64,000 bases of DNA from Vesta saturnalis (lineage: Eukaryota; Arthropoda; Insecta; Coleoptera; Lampyridae), in NCBI GenBank assembly GCA_036346205.1, contig JARFJB010001911.1, positions 717,001 through 781,000 on the forward strand, read 5' to 3'. The position numbers and the translations under genes were made by a program. The notes beneath the pieces were generated by a model. The model saw only the letters and a program-made list of their open reading frames with translations. It ran no database searches and was not told the DNA's origin. How positions within the stretch are numbered: position 1 is the stretch's first letter; the number at the start of each line of letters is the position of its first letter. Positions 45,101-56,599 of this stretch are shown here, piece after piece.

Positions 45101-46075
45101 GCTTTTCAATTGTTATCTGCAGTTGGACAAACCACATTCATATTAGCTTTATGTATTATACATAAGTACAATTCCCTGCTGCAACCGGTAGCAAACACGT
45201 TGCAGTCTAAAACCCTGGACGTAATTAAGTGTGCAGAGCACATCCAAACCATAACAACTGCAGTTGCAGAACACAGGCGTTCTGCCGAAGAAGGGAGTGA
45301 AGAACTATTAAAATCAGCTAATGAAATTGCTGAAGCTTTAAACCTAGAGCTGCGTCTTCCAAGAACAGCAAACCGCCAACAATATAGAGCAAACCATCCA
45401 GCTGGTTCGTTGAGTATTTTCGTCGTTCGCTATACGTTCCCTATTTGGATTCATTGTCATCGTCATTAGAGGCGAGGTTCGGCAAAGACCAATCACCAGC
45501 GTTTGCTCTTTCGTTGTTACATCCTGCTCAGATAATAAAAATTACAGCTCCAAAATTAAAAATATGTATGGAGGAAGTATCCAAATTTTACGAATTAGAA
45601 GGGATCACATCAGATGCCGAACTGTGGCGCAGTTTTTGGATAAACAAACAGGAAAACTTTGAAAGTTTAACAATAATAGAATTAATCCAGCAAGCAGAAT
45701 CTTTCTATCCAAAGGTGAAGACAGCCCTAGAAATTTTACTGGCTATGCCTTATTCCACGGCTACAATTGAAAGATCATTCAGTACACTCAGACGCGTAAA
45801 AACGTGGCTGAGATCAACAATGATCGAAGATAGATTAAATGGGCTTTGTATGCTCAGCGTACATAAAAAACTCGTCAACAGACTGGGCGATTCTTTCACG
45901 GGAGACGTCATAAACCGTTTTGCTGAAGATCCTCGAAAACTACTTTTAAAATAGATCTATAATTAAACAATTCAATCTGAATAAATGCATATATATTTAT
46001 ATTTATTTATTTAATACCTGATTTAAGAAATTTCTAATTTGCCTCCTCCTGGGACAAAAGCTGGGTACGCCCATG
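42114..46075 (+). mobile_element. hAT-superfamily transposon with 8-bp target duplication
   Basis: The ends CATGGGCGTAC (42114) and GTACGCCCATG (46075) are perfect inverted termini, with weaker matching further in. They are flanked by CTTGCATA (42106-42113) and CCTGCATA (46076-46083), an 8-bp duplication with one later substitution. Eight bases is the hAT hallmark. The target is the transposase frame of the mariner element. Confidence 0.9.
42553..45954 (+). pseudogene. hAT transposase (ZMYM1-like type) with an intron, frameshifted
   Basis: Exon 1 is 42553-42574 (MDIRNFF, then GTGAGT donor). The intron runs to 43573, ending in a T-rich tract and CAG. Exon 2 opens TKPKKRKITSKDDD. Downstream come ENDIGWWVG and WVPQEIYDF in another frame, a TTF-type zinc finger region (KRKFNHTWLEMYKPWLAYS, FCLFCVLFPP, HRESC) in 43936-44514, and DGVFQDLLKL. 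The RNase H-like catalytic part at 44504-45430 has ILADESADISGKDQLSIGLR (catalytic Asp), GQGYDGCATMAG, HCASHKLNLVV and CETRWSHKY. The C-terminal dimerisation region at 45445-45954 has YSTATIERSFSTLRRVKTWL. At least three one-base frameshifts (near 43800-43940, 44500 and 45425) inactivate it. Confidence 0.9.
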
Positions 46076-47394
46076 CCTGCATATGTAAAACATTAAATGT
46101 TACAGGACGGGAAAATCCAACATTTAATGATAATCGGCGAATACTTATTGTTGCGTCATCCTCAACAGTATTTAATAATTGTTCTTCTTGTTGAACAGTG
46201 CGCTCAATAGGTCGCACGTTATGACGTACAGGATGATAGTTTCATGCAATCTTGCAAATAATCGTGAAAATATTTTTCGGTCGGTTGTCTACAATTTGGA
46301 TAAGTTTCGGCATGGATTCTTGCGGCAGCGCGTTCATTAAAATATTGTTAGGCATAAATTGTCACCATATCAGTCATTTCACTATTAGAAAATAAGTTGT
46401 CGAGGCATTGTAAAAAAAATATAGCTGTGCGATAAATTCAACGAACTACAGAAATTAGAGTTAAAGTGACACTGATTGACAGCACCCTACTAAATGGACT
46501 TTACTACAGTTTGTCTGCTAGCAAAACAAATTTGAGCAAAAAATTAATCTCTTTTTAACAAAGGAAATCGAATTTAAATAATTTACAGGGAGTAATTATA
46601 AATATATCTTTTACTGAATTTTCGTTATTAAAATAAGTAACTGTGACAAACAAATCATGTACATAGGGATATGTGGAACGCACATATTAGAAGTTTGTAA
46701 AAATGAATATTGGGTATAATAAAGATGCACTATACAACTGGTCTAATGTAATACAAAAAATATATCCAAAATATCTTGAAGAAAAAGAAAACAACAGTGC
46801 AAATAAACATTTTTAACATAAATATATTTAATATAAGTTATATTTGTGTCGCTTCATAAATTTATTTGGTGGTGTACGTCATTGATACTCATTTTTTGCT
46901 TGTTAATATTGCTGTCGAATACACTATATTGAATGTTTTCGCGAGAGTTATAGAATCTGTAGTACTAATTTTAAATACATTTTTCTTGGAAATGGTGCAG
47001 TTTAGCAACTTGCGACAAGTATACCTTTTATAAAGCTATTATTATGAGATTTTTGAAAAGTTACTCATGATGTCAAATTTTTCACATACCAAAAAAATAT
47101 GACAACGTGAATGTAACATATAGATTGCTGCAAGCGCCCTCTTTACTTTACACAAAAACTGATTTCAGAGACATGTTCAGCTAGTGCAATACCTATAAAA
47201 ACCAAATTACAATTAAATACCTCAAAAAATAAATGAGGTAGCATAAAAAATAGAAAACATAATAAATCTTTAAAGGCTTGTATGTCCTTAAGGAAGCAAC
47301 TCGGTACTTAGGTAAGTTGACTTAAATCGGTGTATTTTAATCCAGAGAAGGTGCCCCTGCAGTATGGCCCATTCTTTTCAGGATACCCTGTATA

Positions 47395-48060
47395 CAGGGC
47401 GTTTCATTACTAATTGGAAATAACTACTGTCTCTTTCTGCCACATTGCGGTTATTAGTAGAATATTTTAATGCTTATTGTGTGCTTGAAGCAATATATCT
47501 ATCGCCGTAAATCCTACGTTTCTGTTGTTTAGAAGTACACCCACAATTTAAACAGGTTTGCGTTTACTAACCTAAGGCGCTAATCCGAAAACGGGAATTG
47601 TAACAAAAGCAAGAATCACATCATAACACAAATAAAAGTTATGTCAATAAAACATCCATTTTTGGGGAAATGTCCTATCTAAGTGATCTCAAACAACGCG
47701 AGCATAATGGGATGGTGCCCCATCCTATTGAAACCAGATATTATTGGGACGTCGTCGATTTTCCTCTAACGCAGGAATCGCTTGGGTATCTAAAAGTTTT
47801 AAATATCTATTGGCAATTAAAGTGTCTTCTAAAAAGAAGGGTCCAACAACTTTATTTTTATAAATACTGACCCAAACGTTCAATTTGTGGACACGTTGCG
47901 TATAAGCCTCTTGCACCCAGTAAGGGTTGGTTTGTGACCAGTAGCGGCAGTTATGTCGATTAACTGTACTGTTTAAACAAAATCGTATCCTTGTCTCAAA
48001 ACACTAAATTTCTTATAAAATTTCACAAAATTCTAACCGTCTATTGAAACAGTTGTAAGA
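47395..48060 (-). pseudogene. mariner-family element D: one end and a transposase fragment
   Basis: The terminal CAGGGCGTTTCATTACTAAT starts at 47395, only the four bases TATA away from the end of element C. On the minus strand the transposase reads NCRYWSQTNPYWVQEAY at about 47950-47900, then VHKLNVWVSIYKNKVVGPFF, IPALEENRRRPNN and QDGAPSHYA in a shifted frame (second catalytic Asp). Preceding pieces (RNLVF and KDTILF, about 48010-47970) are degraded. The N-terminal half, the third Asp and the right end are missing. Confidence 0.75.
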
Positions 48061-48836
48061 CAGTTCTTGAACAAGCAAGCCAATATGTATTATATCTATT
48101 GTAAATTTTTAGTAACATTTTGACTTAGTTAACACAATATTTGTCAATTTGGATGAATAGTCACTGGTAATAAGTTATAACTACTAGATCTATCTCAGAA
48201 GTACTATGTTTGTTAGTATCTCAGTCGTTTGCAAATAACATCATTAACATATTTCTGAAATTGTAATAAAATCCTTATCAAATTTATATTCGCAATTCTA
48301 TTGATCTTTGTAAAGTTTTAAAACAATATCTTATTTATGAATATTAAGATTACAAACTTGACATGTCTTACTGAGCCAATCATCATTAAGTTTTATAAAC
48401 TTACTAGATCTTAATCTCCATTTTGACTTAGTAACTATTTATGTTAGACAACTACAGTACTGGTACATTTGAAGTTATAAGATATAGATCTAATCTCCAT
48501 ATATTTAGAAATTTGTAATAAGATATACTCTATACACATATGTTTGAAAAATAAATACGTGTGTCAATTAAAAATTTATAATCGGTGTACTTAGTTAAAC
48601 CATTTGAAGTCTCATAAATCATTAAACCATAAGCTCAAAACATTAATATAATTTAAAACAATATGATAATTTATTGATCATAATTTCATATTAATATCTC
48701 TAAAAACTCCAGAGATATTTACTTGGTTCTACACATTTGCCCTATATATGTGTATGTGTGTATATGTATATAGATATATAATATATATAATTAAAAATTA
48801 TTATTAATTTTATTAAATACATAAATAAAAAGTTTA
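48060..48836. other. AT-rich DNA with weak internal repetition
   Basis: The words ACTAGATC and TCTCCATTTTGACTTAG or close variants recur at about 48183, 48410 and 48490, suggesting an old repeat of 100-200 bp. No gene is seen. Confidence 0.35.
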
Positions 48837-48893
48837 CCTCGAGTAGGATTTGAACCTACGACCTGTACTTTGGTAGAGTACCCCGCTATTATA
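48837..48893 (-). tRNA. tRNA-like 3' half, probable pseudogene or SINE head
   Basis: On the minus strand GTAGG-TTCAAAT-CCTAC (48859 down to 48843) is a perfect T arm. Upstream, GTACT-CTACCAA-AGTAC (48881 down to 48865) is a perfect 5-bp anticodon-like arm with a 7-nt loop, T at position 33 and a putative ACC anticodon. No D arm or 5' acceptor strand can be fitted. The sequence dissolves into TA repeats. It is therefore a partial tRNA or a tRNA-derived repeat. Confidence 0.4.
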
Positions 48894-48894
48894 T

Positions 48895-49418
48895 ATATAT
48901 TATACTTGATTAAATGTAAAAACAAGTAGTACATGATAAAATGCTAGGTTACCAAGTAACAGTTTTAGAATACATATGACTTGTTAATCTGAATCACTGT
49001 TAAACCGTCATCCTCTTTGCCCAAGTTTATTACTATGGGACCAATGTCTTCAAGATCTAATTGTTTCTCTCGGTGATACCATTAGTGTATTATCGCTTCT
49101 GTGCTTGATTGATTTGTGCCACATTTTGGGACTTATCAATTACAATGCTGCTCGCCACATCCTTAAGCAGTTTTTGATAGTTCTGCCATCCCTACCAATG
49201 TGTCTATTGTAATAATTTTTTGCTATACCCCAAATTAGTTCAATCGGATTAAACGGAGATAAACATAAAACAAAGTGACCATATTCCTCCGCTAATTAAT
49301 CCACACGGTAAACTTTACATGGCTTATTTCTAAAAAGTAGAAAAGAGTGTTTATATAGTGCAAAATAATTGAAAGAAAGTACTTATTGTGCAACCTTCAC
49401 TAAAAGTTCAGTTTAAAT
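48895..49418. other. Spacer, probably 3' part of the next transposon
   Basis: No supported frame. The stretch lies downstream of the minus-strand transposase relic and may hold its last codons and terminus. ATTAGTTCAATCGGATTAAA at about 49230 may translate as degraded C-terminal transposase sequence. Confidence 0.3.
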
Positions 49419-50330
49419 TCATTTTTCGGAGAATTCTACATTATTTTTGCATAACCACACTTTAATGTCGTCTTTTCTCCAACAGGTGTTTGGTATCTTT
49501 GATAGCAATGCATTATGGTAAGATATGTTATCTAACACAATTACTGATGGATTTTCTAAATTCTTTAATAATTTTTCTTCAAACCAAGGTATTTCTTGAT
49601 TCATTTCACCATGATAGTCACCAGTAGTTTTTGAAGCAAATATAAGATCAGCAGCGGGAATAAAAATGTTTTCGCAACCAGCATGAAGAATAATATACCT
49701 GCAACCGCAGGAAATTACCTATGTAACATTAAAACACAAAGAACTCAGTAACTCACCTTCCGCCATTCTTCTTACACCTCGTTTATCATCATCTTACCAC
49801 GAACGACCAATTATGCCATTTTGAAAAATCCACGTTTCATCTAGGAAAACAAATTGATGGGAAACATTTTCTTTTATTGTCTTTTATTGTTTTAAAAAGT
49901 GAATCCTTTTTTTTGTAATGTCTGGTAATTCCATCAACCCTGTCCATGGAGTGTCTTTATCATTGAAAACCAATCTGTTTTAATAATCGTTATAAGGATA
50001 TTTTACTTCCTTCAAAAAGTTGTTTAGCTTGAACTTTCTTATGGGCGGATGTGACAGTTACATGTTCCTCTTAAATTAAATTTAGTTCAACAAAATATAA
50101 CAATGACAATTTCAATCTTACTATTGGAGTACATCTCGTAAATAAAGTTCGAAATAGAGGTAATATTCAACCAACTTACATCCAAAACTTTCTTACTAAG
50201 GTCGCGTTTTTTTGGAGACGATTAAAGTGCAGTACTATTTTTAACAGCTTGTGAAACTTGGGCCAACTGTTTCAATGCTTCCGCAACACGCTGGAATACA
50301 TCAGTTTTCATTTTATGTAATTACATTGTT
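49419..50330 (-). pseudogene. IS630/Tc1-like (DDE_3) transposase relic with an intron
   Basis: DDE transposase type common in insect genomes. On the minus strand HQFVFLDETWIFQNGIIGRS (first catalytic Asp) is at about 49860-49800. After a 57-nt intron at 49700-49756 (GTGAGT donor, TTGCAG acceptor) come YIILHAG, ADLIFASKTTGDYHGEMNQE and the frame 49604-49419 with SVIVLDNISYHNALLSK (second catalytic Asp) and WRKDDIKVWL. Upstream to about 50330 are helix-turn-helix remnants with stops (for example TVTSAHKKVQAKQLF). The third catalytic residue and the C-terminus are not recognised. Interrupted by stops and frame changes. Confidence 0.7.
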
Positions 50331-50339
50331 TACCTACCT

Positions 50340-51385
50340 CTCGCACAGCTGATAAAGACAGAAAAGGGCCATCATTGTCATGTTCTTTCTTGAAGTATTC
50401 AAGTATTGACTTTACTGTGTAATGGCTTCGGCGTTATAATAACACGAACTAAAATTTTGTTCTGAAATGAACAGATTTTTTAAGTGTAGAATGCGAACGG
50501 GGAAATACACTAAATAAGCAATAAAAATGAAAATACAATCGAGACTAACAAAAGGATTAAAGTGGTAAACTAATCGAAAAAAGGGTTTGGCATCAAGGCG
50601 GGACTAGGATTCGGTTCTACCAACTTACTGCAACTAACAAAAACTATTACTTAATGCATTTCGTAATAAACAAAACTAGAATTACTTTGGTGCTTTATGG
50701 TTAAAATCATTTTAAAAGTATGGTTGTGATGCAACCTGTTATACATCGGAGTATTTCCGTTGCAGAACTACATGCATATAATTTTATTTTCTGTACAATA
50801 CTGTAAGATTGAAGGTATTGCACTCTTTTGTAGTATTTTTGAACTAAAATGTACAGATATCTCGATATTTTGTGTAATAATGATGAAAGGGGTTGTTTAC
50901 TTTGTTCCCTCTCTAACTTTTGACATTTGTATATCAACAAGTATATCGTCAATAATTTAAGGGTGGCGTATTATGGAAATTAATAACGAATTTGTTAGAG
51001 GCCGCCATACGTTAAGATTCGTTTTTATCCATTACGTCACTGTATTTACTAGTTATGTACATTTAGCACAGGGATTTAGAGTAACAGTGTTATTCAATAG
51101 AAAGTAGTATAGGTACACATGTGATATCAAATTTTGATCTAGTCATTAGTGAAATGTGTGCATTCCAAACATTCGACTGATAAAATTCTCAAGTGTTCAA
51201 TAAATCACGCTTTATGTGGATAGTAACAATTCATTCTTGCCGGTATGAATTTTAAATTAATATATTTTTGCATATTGTAGCGGTGAAACAGTAATCGATA
51301 ACCTGTATTTTAAGGCGAGATATTTAAACCTTTTATCTTATCACAAGCTGTCCTTTTTTATCAAGTAGCAATTACGTTATCAACA
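50340..51385. other. Upstream region of the host exon
   Basis: No coding frame with motifs. A T-rich tract ending in TTTGCATATTGTAG at about 51280 could be the acceptor of an upstream intron, so the 5' UTR of the following exon may begin near 51281. The sequence before its ATG is ATCAACA. Confidence 0.35.
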
Positions 51386-53347
51386 ATGGATAATAAGGAT
51401 GATCATATTCCTCAATGGAAAAGGGAATTAATCATTCGGATTAGAAATAAGAACAAGTGGTATTCTGATGTACAACAGCTGTTGGCGGGGACCCCTCGAA
51501 ATCCATCGGTTGCTGTCGGAACTGTGGGACAACAACCTAACATAACGTGTTCTTCGGCATCAGTCCCGGTTGTAAACTCGAGTGAAGGTGATTCTATGCA
51601 ATGTAATGTTAAGTGCAGCCAAATGAAAATGGTTAAAGAACGTGTCTTTGTGGACCACAGTGAGATTAACAATTACGATTACGAAGCTAACAATATTCAC
51701 GAAAACGGTGATGATCACAGTAGCGTAGATTCTAATTCATCCGAAGAATTGCATTACGGTCCAGGGATAGTAAATAAATTAAAAAATAGATATTTAAGTT
51801 TAACCTTACGTGAAAATAATATAAAAACGCGTCCTTCCATTCTACCCATCAGAAAAGCAACTTCTTTGGAAAATTTACTTGATGACGAAGTACCGAATGG
51901 AAAACCGCCGGTTACCAATGCACGCGAATATAATTCCAGGTGGAAAGAAAACAATGCGAAGAATTTATCAAATAGGTATAACACAAAACGCACTGACCTG
52001 AAGAGAGCTCGTTCTGTAGAAGCAATATCGAGGACTGCAACCGACGAGCACTCGAATGAACAGCTAGCGAATGACGTTCGTCTTAAACATGAATCTTTAC
52101 ACGAGGATATGCTTATCGTTCCGGAAGGAAATGACAAATTTTCGGGTAAACTTTTTGATAAAAAAACATTAGAAATTACAGCAGAAATAAATCCATTTAG
52201 TAATGCGGTTCCGCACATTATAAACAGACCTAAACGAATAACACCAGTTATGAGTGAAAAAGAAAAGCCTCCCGCGGACGTTGTTAAACAAGCTAAAAGA
52301 ATATTTGAAGGTAAAGCAGAACAAAGAACAAAACCACCGCAACAAACCGGAGAGGTTGCTGCAAAAGTTGCATCGTATAGAAACATTATCGGACAAACTA
52401 AAAACAATAAGAAACCTCCAATTCCTAAAGAAAAACCGTTAGGAATTCAAGACAAAAAGCCAATTCGGCCACAAGAAAATTCCAAATTGGCAAAACCAAC
52501 AAAATTAGCTATTGCAGTTATTGAAAATGGTTGGAAGAAAGAGGATAAAACGCCATCCCCTGATGTTGCAACAATGCGGTCTGTTTCAAGTCCCATTCCA
52601 GACGTATCTAGAATTAACTCGCCGAGTAGGGAAGATTTATCAAATCAATTAAGGGTTACGTCGAATTTGTCAGAAACTCCGGATTTAATTTTACATTCTA
52701 GTCCTAATAAAAATCCATTATCACCTACATTTAAAATTTTAGCAACCGAGTCATTTTTAAAAGGTGAAGTTCAACACTCAAATAATAACTACACTATTAA
52801 AACTAAACAATCGCAGAAAACACCACCTTTATCACCGACAAAGGACGAAGTTGAAGGTAAAAAAATTATATCGCCAGAAAGTAGGAATAATATAAGACAA
52901 GCTGGAAACACCACAACATATAACTTATCGTCATCTTCCGATTTTCGATCTCATCTTCCCAGTATTAATAATAGTGATAAGTGTTTGAAATCTTCGCCGC
53001 CAATAAAAAACACGCATATTAATAACGTGGATAAGACTGTAACTAATCATGTAGTAAATTCGATTTCGAAACCAATCTTGCCAACGCAAACTACTTTAAC
53101 ACCGCAAGAAATTGAGAAAAATAATAAAAATAAAGCAAAAACTTTAGAACAAAATACAGCATTAAGTTCACCTTTGTTTCTTAAATGTGATGAAGTTAAA
53201 AAAGTTGAAGTGCCAAAGGTTACGTTACCGAAAGTACCAAAAGAACAAAATTCTATAGTATTTAAGTTTACCGATCGAAAGGATGTGCCCGACTACGTCG
53301 GAAATGATGGAAAAAATCGATCGACCGGAAAACTCGAAAAACCAAAG
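51386..53347 (+). CDS. Host gene exon, 654 codons, disordered Ser/Pro/Lys-rich protein
   Basis: A long uninterrupted frame from ATG at 51386 (context CAACAATGG). It ends in phase 0 at AAG followed by the splice donor GTATGT at 53348. Reading past the donor gives a further 19 codons, which I take as intron. The protein begins MDNKDDHIPQWKRELIIRIR. The PxWKREL core recalls the N-terminus of phostensin/taperin-type actin-associated proteins, but this is a weak resemblance. The rest is mostly low-complexity, with proline-rich patches (NKKPPIPKEKPL), Ser-Pro sites (TPSPD, SSPIPD, NSPSRED, PPLSPTKDE) and an ordered-looking end, NSIVFKFTDRKDVPDYVGND. No membrane segment or signal peptide. Absence of any break over 1.9 kb, unlike every transposon here, indicates selection. 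Downstream exons are probably beyond the window. Confidence 0.75.
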
Positions 53348-54040
53348 GTATGTTCTAAATATAACTACTGCAAGAAAAAGATAACATTTCACTTAATTTA
53401 TTTTTAAACGAGTAACAGGTTTACTTCAGGTAAATAAACCTTCATTTTGTTTCAAGGCTAATTAGCATAATGAGGAAATTCTTCAAATTATATCTAAATT
53501 ATTATTTTAAATGAATGTCATTGCTTTTTATTTGAAATTTAAAAAATGCACGTTTTGCTTTCAAGAAATTAGTTTAGTTTCAATCTGTTTCATACAATTA
53601 AATGTAATGAAGGTGAAGTGTATTTTTATTACTTACCGACTTTGTAATTTTGATAAATTGGGCTTTAATCATCTTAATAACCGTATTTTTTATGGGGGGT
53701 TAGTAAAAATGCATTTATTTAATTTACAATTTTTTTGCGCCATGATACTAGGTCAACAAACTAAATTTTCTACTTTTTCTATGTTTGATAAATAATACAT
53801 CTTGACCTAACAGTTATTTTTACACATTTTTGTATTAATATTTAATTTGTTAAGCAAATATTTCTCAAATAAAAGGTTAAAAGATCATTGTCAAGATGTG
53901 TTATTTTTAACTTTAGCAAAATTTATTATTTTAATAGTGAAAGTCGGAATCAAAATGTGTGAAAAACTCCTAAAAAAAAGACGAATTGGAAACTTGTCGT
54001 AAAATGATATTAATAGTTATTTAATAAACTAGTTTGTTAA
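53348..54040 (+). other. Probable first part of the host gene intron
   Basis: Begins with GTATGT and continues AT-rich without a recognised exon. A 94-codon frame at 53511-53795 is low-complexity and not supported. Confidence 0.45.
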
Positions 54041-55760
54041 TGAAGGCGATTAATAAACGAAACTGTTTAAAGCACGAACGAGCGATAGCGAGTGAGTGCC
54101 TTTAATAGTTGACCGTAAACTCTATTTTTGTGACAAAATTAGAAATTAATTAAAATCAAAACCAATTTCATCTTTTTCATCGCATCGATAAAGATGATAC
54201 CTTATAAAATACCTTCATCCTTTTTTTTTCCTCGAGGTAGATCATTTTTAAATTTTTCAACACTTTCCATTCACTTTTCCACAAAGACTATCAGAAGAGA
54301 ATAACGTTAACTTCATACATTTTCAATTTCACGTAAAAATCAGGTTTGCTAAAAAACCTAGTTACCATTGAAAAATATGACAAGCGAATTATAACAAAAA
54401 AGGTCGCCATTGCGAACCCTGATGCATTAGGTACCTGCTGCAGTGTTGGCAAGTGCAAACAATGCATGTTCGACTTTGTTGCCAACTAAAAGTCGAGATC
54501 TTTACGAAAGAACTTATAATGAATTTGGTACCTGGTGTACCGAACAACATATAACCAATTATACGGAGCCTGTCTTCCTGGCATACTTTTAAAACATTGC
54601 TCAAAAAGGTTCATAGCGAGTCTCTGGCCAAAATTCTCAATGTTAAAATCAACTCTTAATGTGAAGAAACATATTGACATTGGAAAATTTAACAAATTGA
54701 TTATGTACCTTAAAAGACAAATTGAAGGAAAAATCTAAAGTTTTAGAAAAAGAGCAAGTGCTAAAATTCATTCTTGACGCTCCTAATAATTTGTTCTTAA
54801 TGACCTAGGTAAGCAAAGGGTTTAAATTTAAAGTTGTAATAGCAAACTATTCTATAGGTCGCACTAATTTTTGGAATAGCTGGAGCGTTAAAGAAGCATG
54901 AACTTCTGGAGTTCCAAACCGGTAATGTTGAAGGCCTAAAATCTAAATTTCTAATCACTATCCCAGGATCAAAAACAAAAACAAAGGAGAAAAGAATTTT
55001 TACGGTTGTGGATAATGATCAAAATAAAATTAATCAGACAATATATAACACTGAGACCACAGCATACAAAACACACGATTCTTTGTACACTATCGAAACA
55101 ATAAATGCACTACAAACCCTGTGGGCATGAACACATTTGCCAAAATACCATGTACAGTTGCACAATTTCTAAAACTGGATCAGCCACAGCTATATACAGG
55201 ACATTGCTTCCGCAGATCTTCTGCCTCAATATTGTCGGATTCAGGGGCAGATTTTGCAGCAATAAAGAGACATGGGGGCTGGAAATCAACCAGTGTTGCG
55301 GAGGCATACATTGAGGATTCAATCCAAAACAAAGAAAACACTTGTAAACAATTATTTTGCACAAACGAGACAGCCTCTTCTTCCAAACCCCCAGCAAACA
55401 TTAACATAACCTCAAACAATTTCGAAAACATCCAAAATGATTTAAACCTAAATATAAATCCTGACGTTCACAACATAAACACTGTATCTGTTCCGTTCTT
55501 AAATTTGAACAATTGTAATATTAATAATATTATTATAAATAACCAAAAATAATTATGGATTATTAAAATGTATGATGTTAGTCGTCGTTATTTTTTTATT
55601 TGTATGAGTATAACTGGTTGTGTATATCAAAATATCATCAAAACGTCAAAATCCCAAAAACAGTTACTTAATGAAAAGGAGTGTATTTGACGTCTATTAA
55701 TACATCCTTTTTTAAAGAAAATAATTCATTAATATCGAAATTAATAAACGGTCAACGAAA
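54040..55760 (+). mobile_element. Second tyrosine recombinase element
   Basis: The region carrying the recombinase gene is bracketed by GTTGACCGT at 54108-54116 and its reverse complement ACGGTCAAC at 55748-55756, with AATAAACG nearby on both sides. These may be terminal or recombination sites. The exact ends are not established. It lies inside the presumed intron of the host gene. Confidence 0.5.
54483..55552 (+). pseudogene. Tyrosine recombinase pseudogene, related to 8462-9560
   Basis: It reads PTKSRDLYERTYNEFGTWC, then TEPVFLAYF, LAKILNVKINS, FNKLIMYLKRQ and SKVLEKEQVLKFILDAPNN across frame changes (54483-54805). A 49-nt intron follows at 54809-54857 (GT...AG); the codon just before it, expected Lys, is TAG. 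After it comes VALIFGIAGALKKHELLEF with FLITIPGSKTKTKEKRIFTV, then a break near 55125. The open frame to 55552 holds YTGHCFRRSSASILSDSGAD (His-x-x-Arg), KRHGGWKSTSVAEAYIEDS (His/Trp and nucleophilic Tyr) and an Asn-rich tail. Part of the region between the two catalytic halves is missing. Gene order and intron site match the copy at 8462-9560. Confidence 0.78.
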
Positions 55761-56599
55761 AATGACATTATACCTATACTTATATTTCAAAATGGCATTG
55801 CAACACACACGTATAAAAATATACTGGGAGAGTTTTTAATGCGTATTTGCTCCGTAGCGCCTTAGCTACTTGTCAGACAAAAATGTGTGTTATCCCAGGT
55901 TGTTGGTATCCTGTTTTGTTGTTTTTTTTTAAATATCGGTGAATGTACATGGTGTTCCATATCTCCTGGACAGCAACTAACTTTCTTATTTTAAATCGAA
56001 CACCCTATATATTTTTTGAAAATCGGGAACTGCGCAAAATTTCGAATCAAAAGGTGTCGCGCCCTATACTAAACCCTAAGGTATCGGAGATATTTTACAT
56101 AATAAGAGAAAAATTACAGGTACCAAGATCTGGAAGGAGTTTTATAACTTTTTTCATATGGTATATCTGAATTTTATTTGTGACACAGCGTAAGAACATA
56201 GAGCGCAGTTAAAATAGAATACAAAATAATATACCAAGTGTTACATTTTCTATGCCACATTTAACTAATTTTAAGCTGCGAAAACCCTTTTTCAAATGAA
56301 ACACCCTGAATTTTTTTATGCCCAGTTATGTAAAATTAAATTATCTTTCTTCTGGTATAGCCATTGCAGGGGTTAAAGTTAGAAGTTTTTGAGATATTTG
56401 CAATTTTCTTTCTAGCAAATAGATTACAAGGAAAAATTGCATATAAAATTTGCCCTATATTTAAAAAATTAAAAACCGCTTTTAATTTAAAATGAATTAT
56501 AACACATTGTTTGTTAAATAACGAGAACAAATTTTCAATAATAACTTTAATAACATAATAACAATAAAAAAATCTATTAAAAATTAATTTCTCAATAGT
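55760..56599. other. Decayed transposon-end sequence
   Basis: GGTGTTCCATATCTCC, AACACCCTATATAT and GAAACACCCTG at about 55952-56310 resemble ends of the mariner families in this window. The stretch near 56380 (TTTTTGAGATATTTGCAA) echoes the arms of element B. No gene is seen. Confidence 0.35.

Larger units (their letters stand above)
41385..46400 (-). pseudogene. Transposase of mariner-family element C, split by a hAT insertion
   Basis: The N-terminal part reads on the minus strand at about 46400-46084: QYFNERAAARIHAETYPNC, then a frame change, then SIRRLSLNVGFSRPVTFNVL, the helix-turn-helix. It is cut at HMQ. The C-terminal part resumes at 42113 with ELYPFHYRPVQNL and contains TNFCEFILR, LFADQTTFTSRG (first Asp), WCGIINNNIVGPFEL, DGAPAHYT in a shifted frame (second Asp) and RSPDLNPMDFYF (third Asp) at about 41600-41560. 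It ends in RQKCIEVNGQHFENKL near 41390. Removing 42114-46075 and one copy of the 8-bp duplication restores continuity at the codon level. It also carries independent frameshifts and is inactive. Confidence 0.85.
40517..47390 (-). mobile_element. mariner-family element C, enlarged by nested insertions
   Basis: The right end GAATGGGCC to CAGGGTATCC (reverse strand, ending 47390) and the left end TGTCTTAAAAGAATGGACC (40517) are inverted. The left end has lost its first bases relative to the copy at 24573. Homology between the arms extends about 450 bp (47390 back to about 46940, and 40517 to about 41220 once the SINE-like insertion is removed). Between them lies a minus-strand transposase cut by a hAT element. 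Confidence 0.85.

Noticed and set aside
51412..52407. Minus-strand frames of up to 217 codons opposite the host exon
   Set aside because: Antisense shadows of the plus-strand exon, Ser/Phe/Cys-rich without motifs.
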